This document shows positions 37,242 through 49,887 of a stretch of DNA of 64,000 nt, piece by piece. The stretch is taken from assembly GCF_000718005.1 (NCBI RefSeq), contig NZ_JODV01000015.1; one strand, written 5' to 3'. The translations under genes were made by a program, and so were the position numbers. The stretch's first letter is position 1. Every line of letters starts with the position of its first letter. The stretch is from Actinoalloteichus_B caeruleus (GTDB lineage Bacteria > Actinomycetota > Actinomycetes > Mycobacteriales > Pseudonocardiaceae). A model generated the notes under the pieces. It ran no database searches and was not told the origin of the DNA. It saw only the letters and a program-made list of their open reading frames with translations.

Positions 37242-37804
37242 ATGAATTCGGAACCGGTGATCGGGCAGGGACTGCCATCACGCGACGAATCCCACCACGG
37301 AGGTTCGAGTCCGGGTGAGGCGGCGCCCGTCCCCGAGGGGGTCGACGGGGAATCCCGGTCGGGGGGCCGACCACGAGGCACCCCGGGGCGGGACGGTGAG
37401 CCAGGTGCTCCCAGCCCCGGCCCGGATGACCTCCCCTCGGTGCCCCATCCCCGATCAGGACGAGGTGCCGGGATGCGGGGGACGGCGGTTATCGCCGCTG
37501 CTCCCGTTCGTCGGCGCACTCGCCACCCCCGTGCGCGAGTCGCGGCACGCGTCCACCGAGGCGGAGTCGGCGAGTCGCGCAGGCCGCCGTTCGCCCCGAC
37601 CCGCGCCACCACCGAGGGGGCCGTTCCCGCCAGCGTCCTTCCCCGTCGCCGCGGGCGGCCGGTCGTCCGGACGTTTCCCTTGGCCGTTCCCCGAACGAGC
37701 TCGCGGTGGCGATTCCTCCCGGCCGGTGCCGGCCCGCCCTCCGGCGAACGCGGCACCCCGACACCGAATGCCGACGGTGGGCTGGCGACGAGCGAGGGCC
37801 ACTG

Positions 37805-37805
<1 letters not shown>
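37242..37805 (+). CDS. Doubtful leader ORF coupled to carB
   Basis: This frame of 187 residues begins MNSEPVIGQG with a good ribosome binding site (GGGGGA, six bases before the ATG) and its TGA overlaps the carB ATG (ATGA). These two facts favour translation. Against it, the product is Arg/Gly/Pro-rich low-complexity sequence, matches nothing, and third codon positions are not clearly enriched in G/C. It may be a leader whose translation is coupled to carB, or simply non-coding. Confidence 0.25.
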
Positions 37806-41215
<3,410 letters not shown>

Positions 41216-41288
41216 CCGAGTACGGGGCACGGCAGGACTTCCCCGTTTCGCCCGACAACCCGACGTGAACCCGCATTGGAGGATCGCG

Positions 41289-42284
41289 TTGATCACGGAT
41301 CGTGTCTACGACTTGGTGCGGGACGACGTTTTCTTACGCGTGACCGGACTGAGCGACCTCAACCGCCTGTACCTGAAACTGGAGGGGCTGAACGCGGCCG
41401 GTTCGATCAAACTGAAGACCGCGCGCAGCATCCTGACCGGCGTCGAACTGTCCGGTATCGACATGGCGCGGGTGCGGATCATCGAGTCCACCTCCGGGAA
41501 CCTCGGGGTGGCGCTCGCGGTGATCTGCGCCGCGAAGGGATACCGCCTCACCTGCGTCACGGACCCGAACGCCAACGCCTCGGCGGTCGCGATCATGCGG
41601 GCACTGGGCGCCGAGGTGGTCGTGATCCGGGAACGCGACGACAACGGCGGCTTCCTCGGAAGTCGAATTTCCTACATCAGGAACCGGCTGCGGGAGGAAC
41701 CGGGCCTGTTCTGGGTGAACCAGTACGCCAACCCCAACAACCCGCTCGCCCACGAGCAGAGCACGGCTCCCGCCGTGCTCGACGAGTTCCACCAGGTCGA
41801 CAGGCTCTACGTCGGGGTCGGAACCGGCGGGACGCTCATGGGCATCACCGACTACTTCCGCACCCACAGCCCGCGTACCCGGATCGTGGCCGTCGACTCG
41901 GTGGGATCGGTCAACTTCGGTTCGAAGCCCCAAGCCCGGCACATCCCGGGACTGGGCGCCAGCAGGAGACCCGAGCTGCTGGCACCGGACGCCCCGGACG
42001 AGGTGGTGCTGGTGCGCGAGGACGACACCGTGCGGGAGTGCCGCTGGCTGGCCCGCACCACCGGCCTGCTCGCGGGCGGCTCGACCGGCACGGTTCTCGC
42101 GGCCATCCGCGGCCAGGCCGCCGACATCGCCCCCGACGAGACCGTCGTCGCGATCGCCCCCGACCTCGGCGAGCGCTACCTGGACTCCGTCTACGACGAC
42201 GACTGGGTGGTCGAACACGGCCTGGGACGGGCGTTGGCACCCGAACGGCCGCTTGAGGAGGGACAACGCGATGTTCTCGTTTGA
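41289..42284 (+). CDS. SbnA-like PLP synthase (diaminopropionate pathway)
   Basis: Cysteine-synthase-fold PLP enzyme of 331 residues. SbnA relatives join O-phosphoserine and glutamate to give N-(1-amino-1-carboxyl-2-ethyl)-glutamate, the first step to L-2,3-diaminopropionate. Visible are the PLP lysine K41 in AAGSIKLKTA, the ligand loop ESTSGNLGVALA and the phosphate-binding GTGGTLMG. The TTG at 41289 is preferred as start because GGAGG lies six bases upstream and family similarity begins there; an upstream GTG at 41265 has no SD. The sbnB-like partner overlaps it by 14 bases, which strongly supports the SbnA assignment over cysteine synthase. Confidence 0.88.
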   Translation: MITDRVYDLVRDDVFLRVTGLSDLNRLYLKLEGLNAAGSIKLKTARSILTGVELSGIDMARVRIIESTSGNLGVALAVICAAKGYRLTCVTDPNANASAVAIMRALGAEVVVIRERDDNGGFLGSRISYIRNRLREEPGLFWVNQYANPNNPLAHEQSTAPAVLDEFHQVDRLYVGVGTGGTLMGITDYFRTHSPRTRIVAVDSVGSVNFGSKPQARHIPGLGASRRPELLAPDAPDEVVLVREDDTVRECRWLARTTGLLAGGSTGTVLAAIRGQAADIAPDETVVAIAPDLGERYLDSVYDDDWVVEHGLGRALAPERPLEEGQRDVLV

Positions 42285-43275
42285 GGTCGTTCCCGGGGCA
42301 CTGGCCAAGGACATCCTGGACTCCTCGGTGCTCAGGGTGGTCGAACTGGTCGAGGACGCCTACCTGCGGCACGCCGACGGGCACACCATCAACCCGGACA
42401 GCTATTTCCTGCGGTTCCCCGACAAACCCGACGCGCGGATCATCGCGCTGCCGGCGTTCGCCGACCTGCCAGCGGCACCCGTCGCCGGCATCAAGTGGAT
42501 CGCCAGCTTCCCCTCGAACGTACGACGTGACGTGCCGAGGGCCTCGGCGGTGTTGGTGCTCAACGACTACGAGACCGGGTACCCGACGGCGCTGCTGGAA
42601 GCCGCCTCGATCAGCGCGGCCCGGACCGCTGCCTCCGCCGCGGTCGCGGCACGCGCGCTGGCCGTGTCCCTGCCGGGCAACGGTGAGGTCGCGGTCTTCG
42701 GAGCCGGCGTGATCGCCAGGGCGGTCCTGCGCTACCTGGCTGCTGTCGGCTACCGGATGGACCGGCTGCGCGTGTTCGATCCGCACGCGGACTCGGCGGA
42801 CCACCTGGTGCGGTGGGCCGAGGCCGAGCTGGGGCTGGTGGCCGCGCGGGTCGCCTCGCCATCCGAGGCCCTGACGGCGCAGACCGTGGTCACCGCGACG
42901 ACGGCGGCGACTCCGCACCTCTCGCGGCCCTTGGAGGCGGGACAGGTGGCGCTGAACATCTCGCTGCGCGACTTCGCCCCCTCGGTGGTCCTGGGTGCCC
43001 AGAACTACCTCGATGACATCGAGCACTGCATGAAGGCCAACACCTCCCCGCACCTGGCCGAACAGCAGGTGGGTCACCGCGACTTCGTCACGGGGACCAT
43101 CGCCGACCTGCTGCGTGGCCGGGCCCTGCCCGACCCGGGGCGGGGAGTGCTGGTGTCCCCCTTCGGCCTGGGAGTCCTGGATCTCGCCGTCGGGCAGCAC
43201 GTGCTCCTGACCGCCCGTGAACAGCGCTCGGCGCTCGAGGTGCCCGACTTCTTCGGCGAGACGCGGAGGTGGTGA
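42271..43275 (+). CDS. SbnB-like dehydrogenase (ornithine cyclodeaminase family)
   Basis: Protein of 334 residues in the ornithine cyclodeaminase/mu-crystallin family. SbnB-type members oxidise the SbnA product with NAD to release L-2,3-diaminopropionate and 2-oxoglutarate. The NAD-binding motif is VAVFGAGVIARAVLRYL near residue 148. The substrate-side segment NPDSYFLRFPDKPDARIIAL near the N-terminus resembles SbnB. ATG 42271 has GAGGAGGGA about eight bases upstream. Overlap with the sbnA-like gene and the following flavoenzyme gene shows tight operon organisation. Confidence 0.88.
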   Translation: MFSFEVVPGALAKDILDSSVLRVVELVEDAYLRHADGHTINPDSYFLRFPDKPDARIIALPAFADLPAAPVAGIKWIASFPSNVRRDVPRASAVLVLNDYETGYPTALLEAASISAARTAASAAVAARALAVSLPGNGEVAVFGAGVIARAVLRYLAAVGYRMDRLRVFDPHADSADHLVRWAEAELGLVAARVASPSEALTAQTVVTATTAATPHLSRPLEAGQVALNISLRDFAPSVVLGAQNYLDDIEHCMKANTSPHLAEQQVGHRDFVTGTIADLLRGRALPDPGRGVLVSPFGLGVLDLAVGQHVLLTAREQRSALEVPDFFGETRRW

Positions 43276-43280
43276 CCACC

Positions 43281-44942
43281 GTGCGTGTAGCCGTCATCGG
43301 AGTCGGCCCGCGCGGACTGTCGGTGCTGGAACGGGTCATCAGCCACACCAGTCTCCCCGGCCCGCCGATCGAGCTGCTGCTCATCGAGCCGAACGAACTG
43401 GGTGTGGGCGTTCACGACATCAGGCAGCCCGACTACCTGCTGCTGAACACCATCGTCGCCCAACTCACCATCTTCTCCGACGGGCACATGGCACCGGGCG
43501 CGCCCGTCACCCCGGGGCCGAGCCTCTACCAGTGGTGCCACGAGCACCACGGACCGGTGGAGTTCGACGACTTCCTCCCACGCCGGCTGCTCGGGGAATA
43601 CCTCCAGTGGGCGGCGCGGGTTCTCCTGGCCCGGGTACCGCCCCGGCTGACCGTGCGGCACCTCCCGACGGCCGCCCGGCATGTGCGGCCGGCCACCACC
43701 GGTGCGGTCGTCACCTTGGCCGACGGCACCGCCCACGCGGTGGACCTCGCCGTCGTGACCACCGGCCACGGCCTCGCCGACACCGAACCGCCGCCCCTCG
43801 GCGCCTTCGTCGAGACGCCCTACCCCCTGCCGGCGCGGACCGACGGCATCGTCGAGGGCACCACCGTCGCGCTACTGGGGTCCGGGCTGACGGCGATGGA
43901 CGTGATCGCCGCGCTCACCGTCGGCCGGGGCGGCGCCTTCGACGACCACGGCTACATCCCCTCGGGGCGTGAACCCCGGATCGTGCTCACCAACCGGGCA
44001 CGGTCCCTGCCCCGCGCCCGGCCCCGGACGAGCCAGGACCGCGTCGCGGCACCCGCCCGGTATTTCACGCCCGCCGCGATCGCGGCCCTGCGCCACCACG
44101 CGCCCGGCGGTCTGCTGGACTTCCGCCGCCACGTGGAACCCCTGATCCGCCGTGAGGCGATCAGCCGGATGGGCAAGCCGACGGCCGGGGAGATCGCCGT
44201 CGTCGACCAGGCGCTCTCGCTCGAACCGGTCACCTGGAGGACCTACGAGGAGTACCGCGACGCGACGTTGGCTGCCGCCAGGGCCGACCTGGTCGAAGCC
44301 GAACGCGGACTCGGCGTGAGCGCCGTCAAGGACGCGTTGGAGGTACTCCGCGACCACCGGGAGAGCCTGCGGGCGGCCGTCGACCCGCCTGGACTGACCG
44401 AGGAGTCACACCGGTACTTCGCGCACGAGTACGTGCCGTTGGTCAACCGCGCGGTCGTCGGCCCCCAGAAGGAACGCGTGCACGAACTACTGGCGCTGGT
44501 CGCCGCCGGTGTCCTCACCCTGGGCCCCGGGCCGGGACCCGCGCTGGAACCGGTGGGGGACCGGTGGGCGCTGACGTCGACCCGGCTGGGCCAGCCGCGG
44601 CGCATCGAGGTCGACGCCGTCGTGCGGGCCAACCTCACCTGGCCCTCGCCCGACGATGCCCGGGACCCGGTGGGGTCGTCGCTGCGGAGCTGGATCGCGG
44701 TGGACGACGGCCGGTCCCACCGACTGACCCTGGATCGTGACGGGTACGCGATCCCCCGCGAGGGGGGCGCCCCGGTGCCGATCGCCGTGTTCGGACCGCC
44801 CGCGGAAGGCGCCAGCTACTACAACCACTACGTGCCCTCGCCGGGCATGTGGTCCCGGGCCCTCACCGACCTCGACCGTGTCCTCGGCCCCACGCTGGCT
44901 CCCGCCGTGCCGGTGCCTTCCCCTCTCCTCCGCCGGCCGTGA
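43281..44942 (+). CDS. FAD/NAD(P)-binding oxidoreductase (NAD_binding_9-like)
   Basis: A 553-residue flavoprotein. The N-terminal dinucleotide-binding motif is IGVGPRGLSVLERV, followed by the DYLLLNT segment typical of the FAD/NAD(P)-binding NAD_binding_9 family. A second nucleotide-binding motif is LLGSGLTAMDV near residue 200. Members of this family are poorly characterised; two dinucleotide sites suggest an NAD(P)H-dependent monooxygenase or oxidase. GTG 43281 is preferred because GGAGG lies eleven bases upstream and the Rossmann strand starts at residue 2; in-frame GTGs at 43269 and 43272 are alternatives. Position between the diaminopropionate and carbamoyl genes suggests that it oxidises diaminopropionate or a carrier-bound form. 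This is inference. Confidence 0.75.
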   Translation: MRVAVIGVGPRGLSVLERVISHTSLPGPPIELLLIEPNELGVGVHDIRQPDYLLLNTIVAQLTIFSDGHMAPGAPVTPGPSLYQWCHEHHGPVEFDDFLPRRLLGEYLQWAARVLLARVPPRLTVRHLPTAARHVRPATTGAVVTLADGTAHAVDLAVVTTGHGLADTEPPPLGAFVETPYPLPARTDGIVEGTTVALLGSGLTAMDVIAALTVGRGGAFDDHGYIPSGREPRIVLTNRARSLPRARPRTSQDRVAAPARYFTPAAIAALRHHAPGGLLDFRRHVEPLIRREAISRMGKPTAGEIAVVDQALSLEPVTWRTYEEYRDATLAAARADLVEAERGLGVSAVKDALEVLRDHRESLRAAVDPPGLTEESHRYFAHEYVPLVNRAVVGPQKERVHELLALVAAGVLTLGPGPGPALEPVGDRWALTSTRLGQPRRIEVDAVVRANLTWPSPDDARDPVGSSLRSWIAVDDGRSHRLTLDRDGYAIPREGGAPVPIAVFGPPAEGASYYNHYVPSPGMWSRALTDLDRVLGPTLAPAVPVPSPLLRRP

Positions 44943-45005
44943 CCCCCAGCGGGCTGGCCGCCGAGCACTCACGTCCGCGACGACCCAGAAGGTGACGACG
45001 GAACC

Positions 45006-46574
45006 ATGCTGATTCTCTCGCTCAAAGAAGGCCACGACGGTGGCATCACGGCCATCGAGGACGGCAGGCTGCTGTTCGCGTTGGAGGCCGAGAAGGACAA
45101 CTACCCGCGCTACGACCGGTTGACCGGTGAGGTCATCGCCCGCGCGGCCGGGATGCTCCACCGGGCTCCCGACGTCGTGGCCCTCGGCGGCTGGGTCAAG
45201 GGCTTCCACTCCGTGGAGCCGCCCTCCCGGACCGGGTACTTCGGTGTCGGCGACGGGTCCACCTCCGACGAGGAGGGCACCTTCTTCGGCAAGAAGGTCC
45301 GCTACTTCTCCTCCACCCACGAGCGCTCCCACATCTACACCTCGCTCGGCATGGCACCCCGCGCCACCGGGCAGGCGTACTACTCGCTGGTCTGGGAAGG
45401 CAACATCGGTGACTTCTACCGCATCGACGAGAAGGGCAACGCCACCCACCTCAAGCACGTGCTCGCCGACCCGGGCAACAAGTACGCCTACCTGTTCGCC
45501 CTCGCGGACCCCGGATTCCCCTCGGGCACCGGACTGTTCCGCTACAACGACGCCGGCAAGCAGATGGCCCTGACCGGTTTCGCCGAGAAGGGCCCGACAA
45601 CCCAGGAGGAGAAGGAGACCATCGACTTCATCCTGCGGCAGGAACAGATCATCCTGAACCTGTCGAAGGACGAGATGTCCTGGTCACACATCCACAACGT
45701 CGGCGTCCAGTCGCAGGCGTACCGGAACATCGCCGCGAAGCACTCGCAGGCCATCTTCGACATGTTCCACGACTACGCCTCCGAACACATGAAGGAAGGG
45801 CTGCCGCTGCTGATCTCCGGAGGCTGCGGTCTCAACTGCGACTGGAACGCCCAGTGGAGGGAGAGCGGGCTGTTCGAGTCCGTGTTCGTGCCGCCGTGCC
45901 CCAACGACAGCGGCTCCGCGCTGGGCACCGGCATCGACGCCCAGTGGTACTACACCGGTGAGGCGACCATCGAGTGGTCGGTCTACGCGGGCGAGGAGTT
46001 CGTCGAGGACATCCAGCCGGACCCGACGACCTACGAGGTGCGGCCGCTGGTTCCCGCCGAGGTCGCCCGCTACCTCGAACGAGGGAACATCATCGGCTGG
46101 GCCCGAGGCCGCTACGAGATGGGCCCCCGTGCCCTGGGCAACCGGTCGATCCTGGCGGCCCCGTTCACCGAGGAGACGACGACACGACTGAACGCCATCA
46201 AACGCCGGGAGGGGTACCGTCCCATCGCCCCCATCGCGCTGGAGGCCGACGCGCGCAGATGGTTCGAGGGCTCGGTCGTCGACCCGTACATGCTCTACTT
46301 CAACCGCGTCACCAGCGACCAGCTCAGGGCCGTCACCCACGTCGACGGCAGCGCCCGCACCCAGACGGTCACCCGGGAACGGAACGGTCGCATCGTCGAC
46401 CTGCTGGAGGCGTTCCGCGACATCACCGGATTCAGCGTCCTGTGCAACACGTCGCTGAACAACAACGGTCGCGGATTCATCAACCGCACGAGCGATCTGA
46501 TCGCCTACGGCGAGAAACACGGACTGGACGGCTACGTCATCAACGACTCGTTCGTGACTCCACGCAAATCCTGA
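45006..46574 (+). CDS. Carbamoyltransferase, NodU/CmcH family
   Basis: Transfers a carbamoyl group from carbamoyl phosphate to a hydroxyl (typical of the family), activating it through a carbamoyl-adenylate. The protein is 522 residues. The N-terminal Kae1/YrdC-like ATP-binding part shows SLKEGHDGG, SSTHERSHIYTSLGM, GGCGLNCDWN and PNDSGSALG. The C-terminal part contains RYEMGPRALGNRS and CNTSLN with the conserved Arg/Asn residues. It follows the flavoenzyme by 63 bases. An in-operon CarB paralogue matches its cofactor need. The acceptor is unknown; a hydroxylated diaminopropionate or a serine-like carrier-bound residue are options. Confidence 0.9.
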   Translation: MLILSLKEGHDGGITAIEDGRLLFALEAEKDNYPRYDRLTGEVIARAAGMLHRAPDVVALGGWVKGFHSVEPPSRTGYFGVGDGSTSDEEGTFFGKKVRYFSSTHERSHIYTSLGMAPRATGQAYYSLVWEGNIGDFYRIDEKGNATHLKHVLADPGNKYAYLFALADPGFPSGTGLFRYNDAGKQMALTGFAEKGPTTQEEKETIDFILRQEQIILNLSKDEMSWSHIHNVGVQSQAYRNIAAKHSQAIFDMFHDYASEHMKEGLPLLISGGCGLNCDWNAQWRESGLFESVFVPPCPNDSGSALGTGIDAQWYYTGEATIEWSVYAGEEFVEDIQPDPTTYEVRPLVPAEVARYLERGNIIGWARGRYEMGPRALGNRSILAAPFTEETTTRLNAIKRREGYRPIAPIALEADARRWFEGSVVDPYMLYFNRVTSDQLRAVTHVDGSARTQTVTRERNGRIVDLLEAFRDITGFSVLCNTSLNNNGRGFINRTSDLIAYGEKHGLDGYVINDSFVTPRKS

Positions 46575-46719
46575 ATAGCCCGAACGGACCTCGTAACGAC
46601 GGTGATTTCCGGCAGGATCATAGCCATTCGGCGAGCGACTGCCCGCCGTGTCGTGTCCGGAACCGGGACGCGACACGGCCCACGCCGTCTGGAACTTCGC
46701 AAGGGGAGAAGCACCCGAC

Positions 46720-49700
46720 ATGACCACGTCCACGCATGCCGTCACCCAGGCACCGTTGTCCTTCGGCCAGGAACAACTGTGGTTCCTCGACCAGCTCACC
46801 CCGGGCCTGACGACCTACAACATCCTGCTCGCGGCCCGGTTACGGGGACCGCTGGACGTCACGGTGCTCCACCAGTGCCTGAACACCGTGGTCAGGCGGC
46901 ACGAAGCCCTGCGGATCACCATCCGCTCCTCGGAGGGCACGCCGTACCAGGTCGTCAGCCCACCCTCCGACGTGGACCTGGAGGTCGAGGCACTCGCCGG
47001 ACTCGACGACGACGGGCGTGACCGGGCCATCCAGGCCGCGTTGGAGGAACTGTCCACCACGCCGTTCGACCTGGAGAACGGGCCGCTCCACCGCTACCGG
47101 GTCCTCGCCTTCGCCGAGGACGACCACGTGCTCCTCCAGAACCTGCACCACATCATCACCGACGGCTGGTCATCCGGGATCGTCAACGCCGAACTCGCGA
47201 TCGCCTACCGGGCCCACAGCCAGGGACGGGAGCCCCAGTTCGACCAGCCGGGATCGCGGTACACCGAGTCCGCCCGGGCCCAGCGGGAACACATGCGCGG
47301 CCACACCCTCGACGCGGAGCTCACCTTCTGGGCGGACAAGCTCCGGGACCTGCCCACCCTGGAGTTCCCGACCGACCGGCCACGCCCGCCCACGCCCACC
47401 CGGCGGGCCCACTCGATCACCAGGAACCTGCCCGGTGGGCTGCTCACCGCCGCCCGCGCACTGGCCAGGGAACACGGCGTCTCGCTGTACATGGTGTTGG
47501 TGTCCGCGCTGAACGTGGTCCTCAGCCGCTACACCGGCCAGGAGGACATCCCCGTGGGCGTGCCCATGCTCGGCCGCGTCGACCCCGAAGCCGAGTCCGT
47601 CGTGGGCCTGTTCGTCAACATGGTGGTACTGCGCTCCGACGTGTCGGGCGACCCGACCTTCGCCGAGCTGCTCCGGCGCACCCTGGAGGACAACTTCGAC
47701 CTCTACGAGCACCAGGAGGTGCCCTTCCACCTGGTGGTGGACCGGGTGCAGCCGATCCGGGTGCCCGGCCGCAACCCGCTGTTCCAGATCTCCCTGCAAC
47801 TGCTCGGCGACGCCAACTCCGGCGGCGCCCTCGGCCTCCCCGGGATCCGGGCCGAGCCGATCTCCCTCGCCTCCACCGGCTCCCGGTTCGACATGGCGAT
47901 CGACTTCGTGGAGTCCGACGACGCGCTGCGCGCGGTCGTGGAGTACTCCACCGACCTGTTCGACCAGTGGCGGGTGGAGGCGTTGCTCGACCACATCGGC
48001 ACCGTCGTGACCGCGGCGGCCTCCGACTCGACGCTGAGGCTGTCCCAACTGCCCGTGGTGACCCCCGAGGAACGGGCCGAGCTCCTCGAACTCGGTCGCG
48101 GCGAGGAGGCCGAGTACTCCGAGCTACCGCTGCACGTCGCCTTCACCGAGGTCGCCAGGGCCACCCCGGAGGCGGTCGCCGTCGTGTGCCGGGGCACCGA
48201 GCTGACCTACGGCGAACTCGACCGCCGGGCGGACCTGCTCGCCCGCCACCTGCGCGCGCTGGGCCTCACCCACGGCCAGGTGGTCGCCGTCGTCATCGAC
48301 CGCGACCTCGACGCCTACGTCGCCATGCTCGGCGTCCTCAAGGCAGGCGGCGCCTTCGCGATGATGGACCCGAAGGTGCCGGCCAACCGCCTCGACTTCA
48401 TGATCCGCGACACCGGCGCACCGGTCGTGATCACCCGCTCCACCCTCACCGACCGACTGCCCGAGGCCAACGGCTGGGCGCGGGTCCTGATCGACACCGA
48501 CTGGGACACCGTCGAACGGCACCCGACCGACGAACCGCTGGAGGAGTGGACCACCCGCGAATCACTGGCCTACGTCCTCTACACCTCCGGATCCACCGGA
48601 ACCCCCAAGGGCGTGATGATCGCCCACCGGGCGGTGTCGTTCTTCTGCGAGGCCTACCGGCGCAGGTTCGACCTCGGCCCCCACGACCGGCTGCTGCAAC
48701 TCCCCGCCCTCAACTTCGACATGTCCCAGGGCGAGATCTGGACGGCGTTCCTCGTCGGCGCCCGCATCGTCGCCGTCTCCCCGGACGACGCCCAGTCACC
48801 GGAGGCGCTGACGGCGCTCCTGCGGGAACAGAAGGTCACCTACGCCGGTCTGCCCCCCGCCATGCAGTCGGTGATGGAACCCGGACCGTACCCGGACCTC
48901 AGGTACGTCATGGGCGGCGCGGAGGTGCTCCCACCCGAGCTGGTCAACAAGTGGAACCTGCCCGGCCGCACCTACCTCAACCTCTACGGCCCCACCGAGT
49001 GCGCCATCGGCCAGACCGACTACCTCGTCGAACAGGTCGAGTGGACCACGCCACCACCCATCGGCCGTCCCCAACTGAACCGGCAGGTCTACGTCGTCGA
49101 CCGGTTCGACAACCTCGTGCCCAAGGGCGTGAACGGGGAACTGCTCATCGGCGGCGCCGAGGGCGGTCTCTCCCTCGGCTACCTCAACCAGCCGGAGATG
49201 ACGGCGGAGAAGTTCATCGCCGACCCGTTCGACGCCGGTAGCACGGTCTACCGCAGCGGTGACCTGGTGCGGTGGAGCGAGCGAGGTCAGATCGAGTTCC
49301 TCGGCCGCATCGACAACCAGGTGAAGCTGCGCGGGCTGCGCGTCGAGCTGGGCGAGATCGAGACCGCGCTGCAGAGCCATCCCGGCGTCCTGCGGGCCGT
49401 GGTCCTCATGCGGCCCGATCCGCGCGGGGAGAACCGCCTGGTCGGCTACGTCACGTCGGTCGGCGAACCGCCGCCGGTGGAGGCGCTGCGCGACCACCTC
49501 GCCGAGTCGCTGCCGGACTACATGGTGCCCACGGCGTGGGTCACCCTCGACCGGTTCCCGATGAACAACGACGGGTGGAAGATCAACCGCAACGCGCTGC
49601 CGGACCCGGTCGACGAGGACGGCGACCGGGAACTGACCGAACCGCGCACCACCACCGAGATCGCCGTGGCGAAGCACTTCGCCGAGGTACTGGGTGTCGA

Positions 49701-49887
49701 ACGGATCGGCGTCAACGACAGCATCTTCGACGTCGGCGGCAACTCGTTGCAGGCCCTGCGCCTGGTGAGCCGGATCAACAGGACCTTCGGGATCCGCCTC
49801 ACCGTGCGGCTGCTGTACGGCAACGCCACCGTCGGCGCGATCTCCCGGACCGTCGACGAGCTGGTGGAGGCCAAGGCGAATGCCTGA
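46720..49887 (+). CDS. Single-module NRPS (C-A-T)
   Basis: The protein is 1055 residues. The condensation domain (about 5-440) has SFGQEQLWFLDQL and HHIITDGWS. The adenylation domain (about 470-970) has LYTSGSTGTPKG, YGPTE and RSGDLVRW. The carrier domain ends with IFDVGGNSLQALRL. Pocket residues read by hand are D-M-G-G-V-G-L-I-G-K, a code I do not recognise. The A10 region is unusual, NNDGWKINRNAL instead of xPxGKVDR, but keeps a lysine. A donor module for the C domain is not present in the operon. The ATG follows AAGGGGAG by about 11 bases. The thioesterase gene overlaps by eight bases. A likely substrate is diaminopropionate or its carbamoylated form; this is inference. Confidence 0.9.
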   Translation: MTTSTHAVTQAPLSFGQEQLWFLDQLTPGLTTYNILLAARLRGPLDVTVLHQCLNTVVRRHEALRITIRSSEGTPYQVVSPPSDVDLEVEALAGLDDDGRDRAIQAALEELSTTPFDLENGPLHRYRVLAFAEDDHVLLQNLHHIITDGWSSGIVNAELAIAYRAHSQGREPQFDQPGSRYTESARAQREHMRGHTLDAELTFWADKLRDLPTLEFPTDRPRPPTPTRRAHSITRNLPGGLLTAARALAREHGVSLYMVLVSALNVVLSRYTGQEDIPVGVPMLGRVDPEAESVVGLFVNMVVLRSDVSGDPTFAELLRRTLEDNFDLYEHQEVPFHLVVDRVQPIRVPGRNPLFQISLQLLGDANSGGALGLPGIRAEPISLASTGSRFDMAIDFVESDDALRAVVEYSTDLFDQWRVEALLDHIGTVVTAAASDSTLRLSQLPVVTPEERAELLELGRGEEAEYSELPLHVAFTEVARATPEAVAVVCRGTELTYGELDRRADLLARHLRALGLTHGQVVAVVIDRDLDAYVAMLGVLKAGGAFAMMDPKVPANRLDFMIRDTGAPVVITRSTLTDRLPEANGWARVLIDTDWDTVERHPTDEPLEEWTTRESLAYVLYTSGSTGTPKGVMIAHRAVSFFCEAYRRRFDLGPHDRLLQLPALNFDMSQGEIWTAFLVGARIVAVSPDDAQSPEALTALLREQKVTYAGLPPAMQSVMEPGPYPDLRYVMGGAEVLPPELVNKWNLPGRTYLNLYGPTECAIGQTDYLVEQVEWTTPPPIGRPQLNRQVYVVDRFDNLVPKGVNGELLIGGAEGGLSLGYLNQPEMTAEKFIADPFDAGSTVYRSGDLVRWSERGQIEFLGRIDNQVKLRGLRVELGEIETALQSHPGVLRAVVLMRPDPRGENRLVGYVTSVGEPPPVEALRDHLAESLPDYMVPTAWVTLDRFPMNNDGWKINRNALPDPVDEDGDRELTEPRTTTEIAVAKHFAEVLGVERIGVNDSIFDVGGNSLQALRLVSRINRTFGIRLTVRLLYGNATVGAISRTVDELVEAKANA

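Noticed and set aside
37300..37320. tRNA-like TTCGAGTCC sequence
   Set aside because: It resembles a T-loop, but the T-stem does not pair and no anticodon or acceptor stem surrounds it.
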